From Planctomycetota bacterium (GTDB lineage Bacteria; Planctomycetota; UBA1135; GCA-002686595): 64,000 bases of DNA. Below are positions 16,936-25,948 of this stretch, one piece after another. Location: positions 62,001 to 126,000 of the forward strand of contig JABABA010000004.1 in NCBI GenBank assembly GCA_014238415.1, written 5' to 3'. Under the pieces are notes generated by a model. That model made no database searches. It was given only the letters and a program-made list of their open reading frames with translations, and was not told the origin of the DNA. Numbering within the stretch: the stretch's first letter is position 1; every line of letters starts with the position of its first letter. The translations under genes were made by a program, and so were the position numbers.

Positions 16936-18051
16936 TTGGCGCGCTCCAGGGCTAGGATGGTCAGGGTGAGCGGCACTTCGATTCAAACCGACCCGCGCCT
17001 TGGGTCGATCTTGCTTCACTGGTATGACCAGCATGCCCGGGACCTACCATGGCGCCGTACCCGAGATCCCTACGGGATTTGGATCAGCGAGGTCATGTTG
17101 CAGCAGACCCGGGTGGAGGTGGTGCAGGAGCGTTGGAAACGGTTCTTGACGCGCTTTCCCGATGTGTCCGCCCTGGCGCGGGCAGCGGAAGAAGAGGTCG
17201 TGGTTGAGTGGGCCGGGCTAGGGTATTACCGTCGCGCCCGGGCGATTCACAGGGCTGCTTGCTTGATTGTGGACCAGCATGCAGGGGTTTTCCCAACAGA
17301 CCTCAGGGATGTGTTGGATCTGCCAGGGATTGGTGCATATACCGCTGGTGCTATCACCTCGATAGCTTTCGATCAGCAAGAGGCATTGGTTGACGGAAAT
17401 GTTGAGCGGGTATTCGCGCGGTTGTTTCAGTTGGATGAAGTCAGCTCCAGTGCGTCTTTGAAGCGCCGGTCCTGGGACCTGGCTCGCTCATTGGTGCCGA
17501 AGCGCCGGCCCGGTGATTGGAATCAAGCGCTGATGGAATTGGGCGCAACAGTTTGTACGCCCAGCGCGCCTGATTGTGGAGCCTGCCCTGTACGAGAGAT
17601 CTGCGCTTGCGATGGGATCAAGACAGCACTCACATTCCCACGGCCAAAGGTGCGGCCCGAGGTCATAAGGCTTCAGGTTGAGTGTCTCTTGATTTGCCGT
17701 GGGGAGGAGGTGCTCTTGGTGCGGCGCGCGGAAGGGGGACGCATGGGGGGCCTCTATGAGTTGCCTACTCGCGAGATTGAGTGGGACAGTGCCGTGCCGC
17801 CGGGGATTTTTGCTCCAGAATGGCCCGCGGGACTTGAGCAGGCGCGAGGGAAGGCTCTCGCCCGGGTTTCGCACACGATTACACGGCACCGCATACAGGC
17901 CACGATTCGCCGTGGAATCGGCCCCAGGCAGTCAAACCCGGGGGTTTGGGCCGGGCCTGAAGAGTGGTCCCGGCTGGGTTTGACTGGTATGACTGCCAAG
18001 GCCCTTTCGAAGTCTGGCTGCGAGATCGTTACCCTTCCGGCGGACAACTGA
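16936..18051 (+). CDS. mutY: A/G-specific adenine glycosylase
   Basis: Base-excision repair enzyme that removes adenine opposite 8-oxoguanine. The catalytic Glu lies in ISEVMLQQTRV, the helix-hairpin-helix is LPGIGAYTAGAI, and the catalytic Asp is in VDGNVERVF. The [4Fe-4S] motif C-x6-C-x2-C-x5-C is intact (CTPSAPDCGACPVREIC). A NUDIX-like C-terminal domain for 8-oxoG recognition includes VSHTITRHR. The track start is a TTG at 16936; a TAGGAT -10-like box at 16953-16958 suggests that the GTG at 16966 (361 residues) may be the real start. The glycosyltransferase begins 2 bp after its stop. Confidence 0.95.
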   Translation: MARSRARMVRVSGTSIQTDPRLGSILLHWYDQHARDLPWRRTRDPYGIWISEVMLQQTRVEVVQERWKRFLTRFPDVSALARAAEEEVVVEWAGLGYYRRARAIHRAACLIVDQHAGVFPTDLRDVLDLPGIGAYTAGAITSIAFDQQEALVDGNVERVFARLFQLDEVSSSASLKRRSWDLARSLVPKRRPGDWNQALMELGATVCTPSAPDCGACPVREICACDGIKTALTFPRPKVRPEVIRLQVECLLICRGEEVLLVRRAEGGRMGGLYELPTREIEWDSAVPPGIFAPEWPAGLEQARGKALARVSHTITRHRIQATIRRGIGPRQSNPGVWAGPEEWSRLGLTGMTAKALSKSGCEIVTLPADN

Positions 18052-18053
18052 CC

Positions 18054-18977
18054 ATGAGCGCGGACCAGATGAGTACAGAGCAGGCAGGGTTGACGGCCGA
18101 GGGTGTGACCCTGGTCGTGCCCGTTTATGACGAAGAGGATGGAATCGAGGGGGTAGTGCGGCGGCTCTCGGCACTCGAACTGGGTGCCCCCCTGGAGTTG
18201 TTGGTAGTCGATGATGGTTCTACTGACGGGACTCGCGCCAAGCTGTCGCAATTGGAACGGGAGGTTGCTTGTCTGCGCGTAATAGAACACGGATACAACC
18301 GGGGTTATGGAGCTGCTCTGAAGACCGGTTTCCGTGAGGCAGCCTATGGAGTCGTGGTGATCACTGATGCGGATGCGACCTATCCCGAGGACCGCATTCG
18401 TGATCTGCTTGACTGCGTAGACCGGGGAGCTGAGATGGCCGTGGGAGCGCGCACCGGCGAATCGGTGCACATTCCTTTGGTGCGTCGTCCAGCGAAATGG
18501 GTCCTACGCAAGTTGGCCAGCTATCTGGCTGGAGTGCACATTCCTGATTTGAATTCTGGCTTGCGTGCTTTTCGCCGAGAGCTGGTGGAAACGTACGTGG
18601 GTATTCTTCCCGATGGGTTCAGCTTTACAACCACCATTACCCTCGCGTCCCTGACCAATCACCACAAGGTCGAGTATGTCACCATCGACTATGCCCATCG
18701 TAGCGGCAGCTCGAAGATCAGGCCAATTCAGGACACGCTGCGCTTCACCTCCTTGATTATTCGTACGGTGTTGTACTTCAATCCGCTCAGGGTCTTCTAT
18801 CCGCTCTTTGCATGTCTGTCCCTGCTCTTGGGGGCGAGTTTCTACTACGACGTTTTCCTGGTGGAAGGCGCGCCAAACCTGAGCGATAAGACGGTGGTCT
18901 TGTTCCTGGCAAGTGTGCAGGTGCTTACCCTGGGGTTGGTGGCGGATTTGATCGATAAGAAAGCGCGGCTGCGCTAG
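18054..18977 (+). CDS. Family 2 glycosyltransferase, dolichyl/undecaprenyl-phosphate-sugar synthase type
   Basis: I chose the ATG 2 bp after mutY, giving 307 residues. The GT-A domain shows LVVPVYDEEDGIEGVV, the nucleotide-sugar site LLVVDDGSTDGT and the metal DxD motif TDADATYPEDRI, then LNSGLRAFRREL. Two C-terminal membrane helices follow (LFACLSLLLGASFYYDVF; FLASVQVLTLGLVADLI). Such enzymes load a sugar on a polyprenyl phosphate at the inner membrane, making the donors that GT-C transferases use. Three GT-C-like proteins are encoded in this window, so a functional link is plausible. The sugar is unknown. Confidence 0.87.
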   Translation: MSADQMSTEQAGLTAEGVTLVVPVYDEEDGIEGVVRRLSALELGAPLELLVVDDGSTDGTRAKLSQLEREVACLRVIEHGYNRGYGAALKTGFREAAYGVVVITDADATYPEDRIRDLLDCVDRGAEMAVGARTGESVHIPLVRRPAKWVLRKLASYLAGVHIPDLNSGLRAFRRELVETYVGILPDGFSFTTTITLASLTNHHKVEYVTIDYAHRSGSSKIRPIQDTLRFTSLIIRTVLYFNPLRVFYPLFACLSLLLGASFYYDVFLVEGAPNLSDKTVVLFLASVQVLTLGLVADLIDKKARLR

Positions 18978-19023
18978 GGCTCTATTGGCCTAGCTTAGTT
19001 GGCCCTTGCCCCCGTTTTCAGGC

Positions 19024-19029
19024 TAGAGT
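19024..19029 (+). promoter_or_regulatory. -10-like TAGAGT before the HEAT/VWA gene
   Basis: TAGAGT within GGCTAGAGTTGAGGC lies 6 nt before the ATG at 19036. A weak TTGGCC lies about 19 nt upstream. It matches the recurrent box discussed in the findings. If it is the real -10, the transcript would be nearly leaderless. Confidence 0.3.
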
Positions 19030-19035
19030 TGAGGC

Positions 19036-19353
19036 ATGGAACCTATCAGCCGGTTTGTCGTACTGCTCAGCTTCTTGGTCCTCATGGGGGCTGCTTTTTC
19101 TCAAGACCAAGATCCTGGGTCGGCGCTTGATGAACTCAAGCGCTTGCGGGATGACGCTGAAGCGGAGTTGGTCTGGAAGGTGGTGGAAGGCGGCGACCGT
19201 GCTGCAGCGGAAGGTCTGGTAGAAGCCTACGGGCTGATGGCCAGCACCTGGATGAGGCGTGAGATTATTCGGGCACTGCCACGATTTGACGGCAAGACAG
19301 GCGCAGAGAAACCCGCCTTGGATCATCTTTTCAGTGTGGCACAGACTTCCTAA
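19036..19353 (+). pseudogene. N-terminal fragment of an interrupted HEAT-repeat/VWA protein
   Basis: This 105-codon ORF holds a signal peptide (FVVLLSFLVLMGAAFSQ) and the first helical repeats, then stops at a TAA (19351-19353). The codons after the TAA stay in the same frame and continue the helical repeat pattern (DRILREEALQGLAAAS). The ORF is therefore the 5' part of a longer gene split by a single nonsense codon, not a separate small gene. Nonsense mutation, read-through, or a base-call error are the alternatives. Confidence 0.75.
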
Positions 19354-19377
19354 GATCGCATCCTGCGCGAGGAGGCC

Positions 19378-21213
19378 TTGCAGGGTCTGGCTGCGGCAAG
19401 CAATCTGGGGAAGGGTTACCTTGCGCGCATCGTCCAGTCCCCCTCTGCGGACATGGTGCGTATACGGGCCTTGGAGATGCACACCCGGGTCTCGGACAAG
19501 TCTGATCATGCCTGGTACCTGGCTTTCTATGAGGACCGGGGCGGGGCGGCTGACCAAAAGCCTAAGAAGCCAAAGCGCAGCCGGCGTTCAAAGAAGAAAG
19601 AAGACGAGGACCCTCCTCAATTGGTGGTTCACCGTCTGTCTCAGATTCGTGCCTTGAGCTTTGAGATGATCGCCTCCACTTTGAAGGAACGAGATATCCT
19701 TAGCGCTTTTGAGACTGAGCCCGCCATGGAAGTGCGTTCCGCCATGCTGCGCGATCTTGAGCGGCGTGGAAACAAGGACCTGGGCAGACTCGCCCGGGAC
19801 CTGGTGGAGGCCGTTGCTCTGCGGGGAGACATGCGGGCGGAAGCTGCTGCGATTCTATCTCGTTCCGAGGGTGCTCGCGTGGCGGACCTGTTCATCGACC
19901 TCGGTCGCAAGCAGGCTGTGACTCCTGTAGTACTGCGCATTGCCATGGCCAAGTTGTTGGCGGATATGGATGATCCCAAGGTGGACAAGAAGACCGCCAA
20001 GATGCTTGGTCGCGGAAAGCCCCATGAAAAGCGTTTTGCTCTGATTGCAACCCGCGGCACCAAGGACGAAAAGGTGCTCAAGAAGATCGCTCGGGGTTTG
20101 ACTGACAGGGATCCCAGTGTGGTTGTCTTGACTCTGGAGATCCTCGGCGAAGCCAAATACGAGGATGGGATCAAGGCTATGGAGAAAGTCCTCGACAAGG
20201 GCAAGACAGAGCTTGTGTTGACCGCTGCCATGAAGGCTCTTAGCCAGATTCGAGGCCGGGACGATGATTGGAGCGCGCGCCTTGAGGCGTTTGCCCGAGG
20301 CGAGCATCGCTTGCTGCGTAATGCTTCGATTCGTGCTCTAGGAGAGGGGCGCAAGTTGCTCGATCTGTTCACGGACACTTTGGAACACCCGGACTGGTCA
20401 ACTCGTTTGGCTACTCTGAATGCTCTTGAATTGGTGCGCACAGCCCCTGTAGTGGGCATCATCGTCGAGCGTATGGGTCAGGAAGATGGTCGCATGCTGC
20501 GGGAGTGTGCTGCCTCCCTCTGGCGTTTGACCGGCGAGCCTTATCGCTTGCGCACCAAAGCCTGGAAGGGGTGGTACGACGACAACAAGGATTCAATCGA
20601 GATAGTCAGCTCTGCGAAACTGGCGCGACTCGAAGAGGATGAAGAAACCCGTCGTCTCAAGGAAACCTCGCGTGTCGAGTTCTTTGGTATTCGCATCGAA
20701 TCCAAGAGCGTGATTTTTATTCTGGACATTTCCGGCTCCATGCTTGAGCAGCTGCGTAGCCGCTATGTGGGCAAGAAAGGTGAGCCACGTATTGATCGGG
20801 CCAAGAGCGAGCTGATCAAGGCCATCGAGAGCCTTGAAGAGGGCGCGCTATTCAATGTGGTGGCTTTCAATGGCGGTGTGCTGCCTTGGAAAGAGGGCCT
20901 CTCTGCGGCTACAGGGTCTACCCGTGCGGAGTGCGGCGAGTGGATCAACAAGCTCGGTGCCCTTGGGGGCACCAACCTCTTTGATTCTCTTGAGCTCGCC
21001 TTCCAGGACGAGGATGTTGACACGATCATGATCCTCTCTGATGGCGAACCGACCGCTGGTCGGATGACCGAGTCCAGTGGAATCCGGCGAGAGGTGATGG
21101 ACTGGAACAAGGACCGCGAAATTCGCATTCATACGGTGGCCATGGGCGGCTCTCTCAAGATCCTGGAGTGGTTGGCTGAGGATTCCGATGGAGAACATGC
21201 GCGCCACGACTGA
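19378..21213 (+). CDS. HEAT-repeat protein with C-terminal von Willebrand A domain (3' part of interrupted gene)
   Basis: A 611-codon ORF from a TTG, in frame with the 19036 fragment. Residues up to about 430 are HEAT-like alpha repeats (VVVLTLEILGEAKYEDGIKAMEKVL). The final 170 residues are a VWA domain with a MIDAS site (FILDISGSM, DxSxS) and later conserved elements ILSDGEPTAGR and MGGSLKILEWLAEDS. VWA domains bind protein ligands through the metal. The intact protein would be exported by the signal peptide on the upstream fragment. Without that part this ORF has no export signal and perhaps no proper start, so its expression is uncertain. Confidence 0.75.
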   Translation: MQGLAAASNLGKGYLARIVQSPSADMVRIRALEMHTRVSDKSDHAWYLAFYEDRGGAADQKPKKPKRSRRSKKKEDEDPPQLVVHRLSQIRALSFEMIASTLKERDILSAFETEPAMEVRSAMLRDLERRGNKDLGRLARDLVEAVALRGDMRAEAAAILSRSEGARVADLFIDLGRKQAVTPVVLRIAMAKLLADMDDPKVDKKTAKMLGRGKPHEKRFALIATRGTKDEKVLKKIARGLTDRDPSVVVLTLEILGEAKYEDGIKAMEKVLDKGKTELVLTAAMKALSQIRGRDDDWSARLEAFARGEHRLLRNASIRALGEGRKLLDLFTDTLEHPDWSTRLATLNALELVRTAPVVGIIVERMGQEDGRMLRECAASLWRLTGEPYRLRTKAWKGWYDDNKDSIEIVSSAKLARLEEDEETRRLKETSRVEFFGIRIESKSVIFILDISGSMLEQLRSRYVGKKGEPRIDRAKSELIKAIESLEEGALFNVVAFNGGVLPWKEGLSAATGSTRAECGEWINKLGALGGTNLFDSLELAFQDEDVDTIMILSDGEPTAGRMTESSGIRREVMDWNKDREIRIHTVAMGGSLKILEWLAEDSDGEHARHD

Positions 21214-21289
21214 TTCTCCTGAGTAGGAGGGACCAGGATTCCGTTCAGCCCTTCCATGGGGCCGCGCGCCTCGGCAGACTCTCCTTCTC

Positions 21290-22282
21290 TTGGCACCCAC
21301 TCTTCGATTCCTGATTTCGATTGCTCTGGCGGGCGGGCTTCTGATCTTGCTGCTGGTCTGGTCGGACTTGTCTCTCGCCGGGGTCTGGGAGAGCCTGGAA
21401 AGATTGGGCTGGGGAGTTTGGCTAGGGACCCTGGCTCTTCAGGCGACTCTGTATCTGCTGCGCGCCCTGCGCCTGCGCACTTTGCTCAGTCCAGATTTGC
21501 CGAGGCCTGTTGGAGGCTTGCTGGCGGTTTCCGTGGTTCACACCCTGATGGCCTACCTACTTCCTGCACGCTTGGGCGAGGCTAGCTTGCCCCTCTACCT
21601 TGCGCGCAGTCTTGGCCGTTCCAAGTCCGAGGGCGCTGCGGTTCTGCTCCTTGTCCGCTTGCTCGACTTTGCCTGCTTGGTTGGCACCATGGCGGTGGTC
21701 TGTTTCTTGCTCGGGGCCAACGCAAAATACCCCGAGTTGACTTGGTTGACCCCTTTGGGCCTGGCGCTCGTGGTTCCAACTGTGTTGTTTGCCCTCTTGA
21801 TTGTGCGCAGTAGCCTGTTGGTCGAATTATTGACCGGCCTGCTCTCGATCCTTCGTTTGCAGCGGTGGCCAATGGGGCAGCGTGTGCTGAACTTCTCTCA
21901 ACGGGTGGGCGAGGATGTGAGTCGAAGGGACGGCAGAAGGCTCTTGATGGGGGCTGTCTGGACCTTGCCCCTGTGGTTGGGGATCTTCAGCTTCTGGGGC
22001 TTGCTGGCTGTGCATACCGGTCTTGTGGACTTGGGTCTCTTGGAGGCAACTTTCGGGTCTTCATTGACGGTGCTCTCGACCTTGATTCCCCTCAATGCCT
22101 TCGCGGGGGTCGGCTTTCAGGATGCGGGCTTTGCTTTTGGGTTTGGCGTGCTCGGGGTAGATCCAACCCTGGCCGCATCCAGTGCTGTTGCCACCCATCT
22201 GGTCTACAGCGTAAACCTGTTGCTCTTCGGCGTTCTTGGGCAGGTATTCATGCCCAAGGCCACGGAACTCAAGTCGACTTGA
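21290..22282 (+). CDS. YbhN/AglD-like flippase-domain membrane protein (LPG_synthase_TM family)
   Basis: A 330-residue protein with about eight helices. It has the family hallmarks LYLLRALRLRTLL near residue 60, LPARLGEASLPLYLARSLGR near residue 105, and the C-terminal NAFAGVGFQDAGFAFGF. Relatives resemble the membrane half of lysylphosphatidylglycerol synthase and are linked to lipid or glycolipid flipping. The frame has no ATG near the conserved start; a TTG at 21290 is used and may be wrong by some codons. Its last 14 nt overlap tail-to-tail with the SGNH gene, inside a 16-bp palindrome. Confidence 0.83.
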   Translation: MAPTLRFLISIALAGGLLILLLVWSDLSLAGVWESLERLGWGVWLGTLALQATLYLLRALRLRTLLSPDLPRPVGGLLAVSVVHTLMAYLLPARLGEASLPLYLARSLGRSKSEGAAVLLLVRLLDFACLVGTMAVVCFLLGANAKYPELTWLTPLGLALVVPTVLFALLIVRSSLLVELLTGLLSILRLQRWPMGQRVLNFSQRVGEDVSRRDGRRLLMGAVWTLPLWLGIFSFWGLLAVHTGLVDLGLLEATFGSSLTVLSTLIPLNAFAGVGFQDAGFAFGFGVLGVDPTLAASSAVATHLVYSVNLLLFGVLGQVFMPKATELKST

Positions 22283-22283
22283 G
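22268..22283. repeat. Perfect 16-bp palindrome covering the 3' ends of two convergent genes
   Basis: CTCAAGTCGACTTGAG equals its own reverse complement and has a SalI site in its centre. It encodes the last residues L-K-S-T and the stop codon of both the flippase-like gene (plus) and the SGNH gene (minus). It could act as an overlapping pair of gene ends or as a protein-binding dyad. A loop-free palindrome is a poor terminator. Confidence 0.9.
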
Positions 22284-23393
22284 CGCCATGGGAATGGCCT
22301 CGGCCACTCGCTGCCCAACACATTCCGCGCCCTTGGGCGTGAAATGGAAAGAGTCATAGAAGTGATCGAAATCCAGGGGCAGGTCGTCTATCAATCCAAC
22401 CTCGGTCAGCCCGAGCTCATGGGCGACGCGTGTCTGCACGGAGTCGAGTGTTCTCAGCAGCTGGTGTGCGACCGGGAGGGTGTAGTAGCTGTCCAGCTCG
22501 CCTTCGTATGGTCTCCCTCGGCCGAAATTCCACAGTCGCCGTTTTTCCTCTTCGGTGAATTCTCGTTCCAACCAGGGCTGGCGTACGATCATCACCTGTG
22601 CGCCGTGTTTGTGGGCAGCATCGATCATGCGCCGCAAGTTGCGCTCAAAACACTCGACCATGGGCGCGGGATCAGGGACATGGTCAATCCAATGGGTGGC
22701 ATTGGCACGCATGGCGCGATTGCGCGCGATAGTTCGGCCCACACTCTCACGGTGTTCTACCGGATGGAAGAAACGGCGTGTCAGACGTATGGCCAGTCGA
22801 CGTAGCGCGCAATCCTTGATCGACCATCGGTACTGCGTTTCGGGATTCTGCTGAAAGAGGAAATCAAGGGGCAGATTTTCGTCCTCAACCAGTGCTGGTG
22901 TGTCCTTTTCGAGCCAAGAAACCACATCCGCTGCCCCCACGAAGGTGATCACAAGGTCGAGCTTGGGGTACCGCGGCAGGCATTTTTCCAATACCTTTGC
23001 AAGTGATGCGCAGGTCAAGAGCGAGCGCGAAATGTTGCCCACATGAACCGTGTCTCGATAGTTTTTGGTCAAGCTGCGCTCAGCGACCGCGGGCCAGGCG
23101 TGTGATTGATCCAGTAGGTAACACTCCGCCCCGCTACCTCCGGCCACCAGAATCCTCAATGCATCGGTTTCCTGGGTGGGCGGTTCGGATCCTCGTTCGC
23201 CCCGGGAGTTGATTTCCAATCGAGTCGGGGAAGGCAGGTCCGGCAAGACTTCCTGGTCCAACTGAAAGCGCTGGCGCATGTAGGGTACAAAAGGAAAGTA
23301 GCCGCCACGCGCCAGCCATATTCGGGCGATCATCTCGGCAACAGGTGCCGTGAGGACCAGTACCCCTACCAGTATCAGTACATCGTCCATCAT
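22269..23393 (-). CDS. Membrane-anchored SGNH-hydrolase-like protein
   Basis: A 374-residue protein with one N-terminal helix (VLILVGVLVLTAPVAEMIARI) and an extracytoplasmic SGNH-like domain. Visible blocks are LVAGGSGAECY (nucleophile block), FVGAADVVSW (block III) and YDSFHFTPKGAECVG (D-x-x-H block). Its start overlaps the end of the Wzx-like gene by 4 nt (ATGA). The context suggests a polysaccharide O-acetyl esterase or transferase accessory. It ends within the palindrome shared with the convergent flippase gene. Confidence 0.75.
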   Translation of the reverse strand: MMDDVLILVGVLVLTAPVAEMIARIWLARGGYFPFVPYMRQRFQLDQEVLPDLPSPTRLEINSRGERGSEPPTQETDALRILVAGGSGAECYLLDQSHAWPAVAERSLTKNYRDTVHVGNISRSLLTCASLAKVLEKCLPRYPKLDLVITFVGAADVVSWLEKDTPALVEDENLPLDFLFQQNPETQYRWSIKDCALRRLAIRLTRRFFHPVEHRESVGRTIARNRAMRANATHWIDHVPDPAPMVECFERNLRRMIDAAHKHGAQVMIVRQPWLEREFTEEEKRRLWNFGRGRPYEGELDSYYTLPVAHQLLRTLDSVQTRVAHELGLTEVGLIDDLPLDFDHFYDSFHFTPKGAECVGQRVAEAIPMALKST

Positions 23394-24928
23394 GTTCCGT
23401 TCCTCCGTCTGCGATCACGCAGGATCTGCAACGGATCCACATGGGGATCTTCACGCCAGACAAAGAAGAGGGCCGAAAGCGTCTGGGCTGCCACAAAGGC
23501 CAGGCCCACAGTGAACAGAGGCCAGAATCCACTCGCCCCTGGCCCCAGCTTGACCAGCAGCAGCAATCCCAATCCAGGTAAGAGTCCAGGCCCTACTCGT
23601 CCGAGTGAATAAGCAGTCCATTCCATGGGTCGCACTTGGAGGGTCCTGCCCGCTCCAGCGATGAAGAACAGCGAGAAGATCACATTTGGAATCGCCGTTC
23701 CGAGAGCTACACCCCAGATTCCGTGAGTACGCACAAGAATCAGGGATAGGGCCAGGTTTCCAATGCCCATAGCGAGCAACCCCAATGCCGGACCACGGGG
23801 ATTGCCCGAGCCAAGCAGAATCGGCAAAGCGACTCCACGTACGGGCAGGAACAACAGGAATGATGCCATCAGTACCTGTAGTAGGGGTCCTGCCGCCGGA
23901 TCGTATTCATCTCCCAACCACCAGTCGAGAAACTCCGGCCCAAAAACTAGCAGATATGAGCCCAAGGTAAGGACTATGAACACTGCCACTTTGGACCACT
24001 TGAACAACAAGTCTCGCAACTCGTTCTCTTCATTGCGCGCGCGCATGGCTGCCGCTGCTGGCATGACCACCATGCCAATCGCAAGCAATAGATTGATCAG
24101 CGGATCGAACACCTTGTTCGCCATGCCATAGACCGCTACATCTTTGGGCAGCATGTGGGCTGCGACCACCAGTGCATCTACCTTGAATGCCAGCAGAGCG
24201 CCCATGTTCAGCAAGAAGGCAAAGATCCCAAAGGACAGCAGCTTGCGAGCCTGGTCCATGGAAAGGGCCGAGGGCCGGAAGTGCATTCCTTTATGGCGCT
24301 TGCGAGAGACCATCAAGGCTGTGGTGAACTCAAAGACTGCTACTGCTACTTGTACCAGTGCCAGAGTGCGCAGGGATGTGTCCCAGGTCAAAGCTCCAAT
24401 GGTCAAGCCGAGGCGCAACAACATGCCCGCTCCCATGATCAAGTTGCGGGGCACAAAGTCCTGAAAGGCCTCAAAGACTGCATAGGGCAGGCGCAAGCAG
24501 AACCCTGCCGCAAGGTTGATCAGAACGATGGCAAGGGCCGTGCGCGTGTCCAGGATCGCAGCCCCATCCAGGGACCAGCGCTCGCTCTCAAGCAGTCGGT
24601 CCTCAAAGCCCCACCACATGAAACCGCCAGCCGTCAGGGCTGCGCCTGCCAGGATCAAGGTCAGAGTCAGGCTTTGACCCAGGGCCTCTTTGGCTCCGCG
24701 CTTATCATCGCACCCGATCGCCCTGCTGATCGCGCGCACAGTAGCCACGGGAACCCCCAGAATCATCAACTGCAGGGGTCCAGCTGCCGCGATGACTGCC
24801 TCCCAAATACCAAAGGTCTCCTGGCCAAACACGTTCAAGGTGAAGCGCGCCAGGATCATGAAGACCAGGATCTGGAGGACATTGAGGGCCCAGTTGGAGG
24901 AAATGTTCTTGAGCACAGGTCTTGTCAA
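23390..24928 (-). CDS. Polysaccharide/lipid-linked oligosaccharide exporter, MATE/Wzx-like
   Basis: A 512-residue protein with about 12-14 membrane helices and the layout of the MOP superfamily (LKNISSNWALNVLQILVFMILARF; FGIFAFLLNMGALLAFKVDALVV). The second segment, with a charged residue in a helix after FLLNMG, is typical of Wzx/RfbX-like flippases that move undecaprenyl-linked glycans to the outer face. The start is a TTG; no ATG or good ribosome binding site is seen near it. SGNH genes flank it on both sides on the same strand, suggesting an export-and-modification operon. Confidence 0.85.
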   Translation of the reverse strand: MTRPVLKNISSNWALNVLQILVFMILARFTLNVFGQETFGIWEAVIAAAGPLQLMILGVPVATVRAISRAIGCDDKRGAKEALGQSLTLTLILAGAALTAGGFMWWGFEDRLLESERWSLDGAAILDTRTALAIVLINLAAGFCLRLPYAVFEAFQDFVPRNLIMGAGMLLRLGLTIGALTWDTSLRTLALVQVAVAVFEFTTALMVSRKRHKGMHFRPSALSMDQARKLLSFGIFAFLLNMGALLAFKVDALVVAAHMLPKDVAVYGMANKVFDPLINLLLAIGMVVMPAAAAMRARNEENELRDLLFKWSKVAVFIVLTLGSYLLVFGPEFLDWWLGDEYDPAAGPLLQVLMASFLLFLPVRGVALPILLGSGNPRGPALGLLAMGIGNLALSLILVRTHGIWGVALGTAIPNVIFSLFFIAGAGRTLQVRPMEWTAYSLGRVGPGLLPGLGLLLLVKLGPGASGFWPLFTVGLAFVAAQTLSALFFVWREDPHVDPLQILRDRRRRNGT

Positions 24929-24973
24929 TATCGGTTGTGGAAAGGGCCAGATCCCCTCTCACATGGGGGGAAA

Positions 24974-25714
24974 TCAGCGTCCGAGTGCTTCTCCGAGGGG
25001 GCCGCTCTTCATCTTGATCGCCCGCCAGAGGTGGTCGTACCCTGCATTGTTCAGGTGCAAGGGGTCGCTGCTGAGGTTCGGGTCGAGGGAGCCATCGGCC
25101 AGAGTCAATGGGCTGGTATCGACCGTGATGAAAGGGATGCTGCGGATACGGCAGAGTTCACCCAGGTTGGCGTTTGCTTCTTTCAGGGCCTCAACCCGTG
25201 ATTTCTCCATGCTCACCTCGGGCAGCAGAGCCAGAACGGCGATGGGCGCGGAGGGCCAGAGGAGAGTCGCTCGATCGATGATGCTGGCCCCCAGGTCTCG
25301 GATCTGTTCTGGGCTGGCACCTCCAAAGCGATGATCGATGGAGGTCATGTAGAGCACAATACCGCCGGGTTGCGGTGGAATGCCGATGCTCAGGCGTTCG
25401 AGCAACTCGCGCCCGGATTCAAAGGCGACGCCCCGGTTGACGGTTGAGTCCGTCGGTGCGAGTCGCCCAAGGGGCATGCGTTCGATGGTTGAGGACCCAA
25501 AAAACACAACTGGGTGGTCTCCAACGATGGTTTCTCCGCGAAAAAGGTCCAAACGTTGTTGGCGGTGTTCCGCTTGGCGGCGGGTCTCTCGAACCTGATG
25601 GGGCTCGAAGAGATTACGCAGCCGCCAGCCTCCAGGTACCCAGCCAGCCCAGGCGAGGCCCATGTAGCAGACTCCCATGAGGGTCAGGATCGAGGCTGCT
25701 CGGCGGAAAGGCAT
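24974..25714 (-). CDS. Membrane-anchored SGNH/GDSL hydrolase
   Basis: The start is placed at the internal ATG (MPFRRAASILTLMGV), because the preceding 35 codons of the track ORF are proline-rich and unlike the family. The result is 246 residues with one N-terminal anchor (LTLMGVCYMGLAWAGW). SGNH blocks are complete: VVFFGSSTIERMPL, the Gly block VNRGVAFESG, and DPLHLNNAGYDHL. It is probably an esterase or acyltransferase acting on envelope glycans. It lies 45 bp before the Wzx-like gene on the same strand. Confidence 0.82.
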   Translation of the reverse strand: MPFRRAASILTLMGVCYMGLAWAGWVPGGWRLRNLFEPHQVRETRRQAEHRQQRLDLFRGETIVGDHPVVFFGSSTIERMPLGRLAPTDSTVNRGVAFESGRELLERLSIGIPPQPGGIVLYMTSIDHRFGGASPEQIRDLGASIIDRATLLWPSAPIAVLALLPEVSMEKSRVEALKEANANLGELCRIRSIPFITVDTSPLTLADGSLDPNLSSDPLHLNNAGYDHLWRAIKMKSGPLGEALGR

Positions 25715-25948
25715 GGCCGTCCCAAGCGTGACGCCTGGCGTAGGCAAGGGCAAGGGCGCGAGAGGGGGAATATCAGGGTGGCGACCCCTCTGAGAGCTCC
25801 CAGAATGCCTATCAGGCAAATTGCAACATCCAACCCCTTGACGGATCAGGAGGTGATGTCTTGACTATATCGTGGTCCTCTCATCCCAAATGTGATTGCC
25901 TGCCACTGGCTGCCTGTCCTAATCAAGGTTGGCCCGTTCGACCCAACC

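Noticed and set aside
19351-19353. TAA as a reassigned sense codon
   Set aside because: TAA terminates other genes in the window normally, and only one gene is interrupted.
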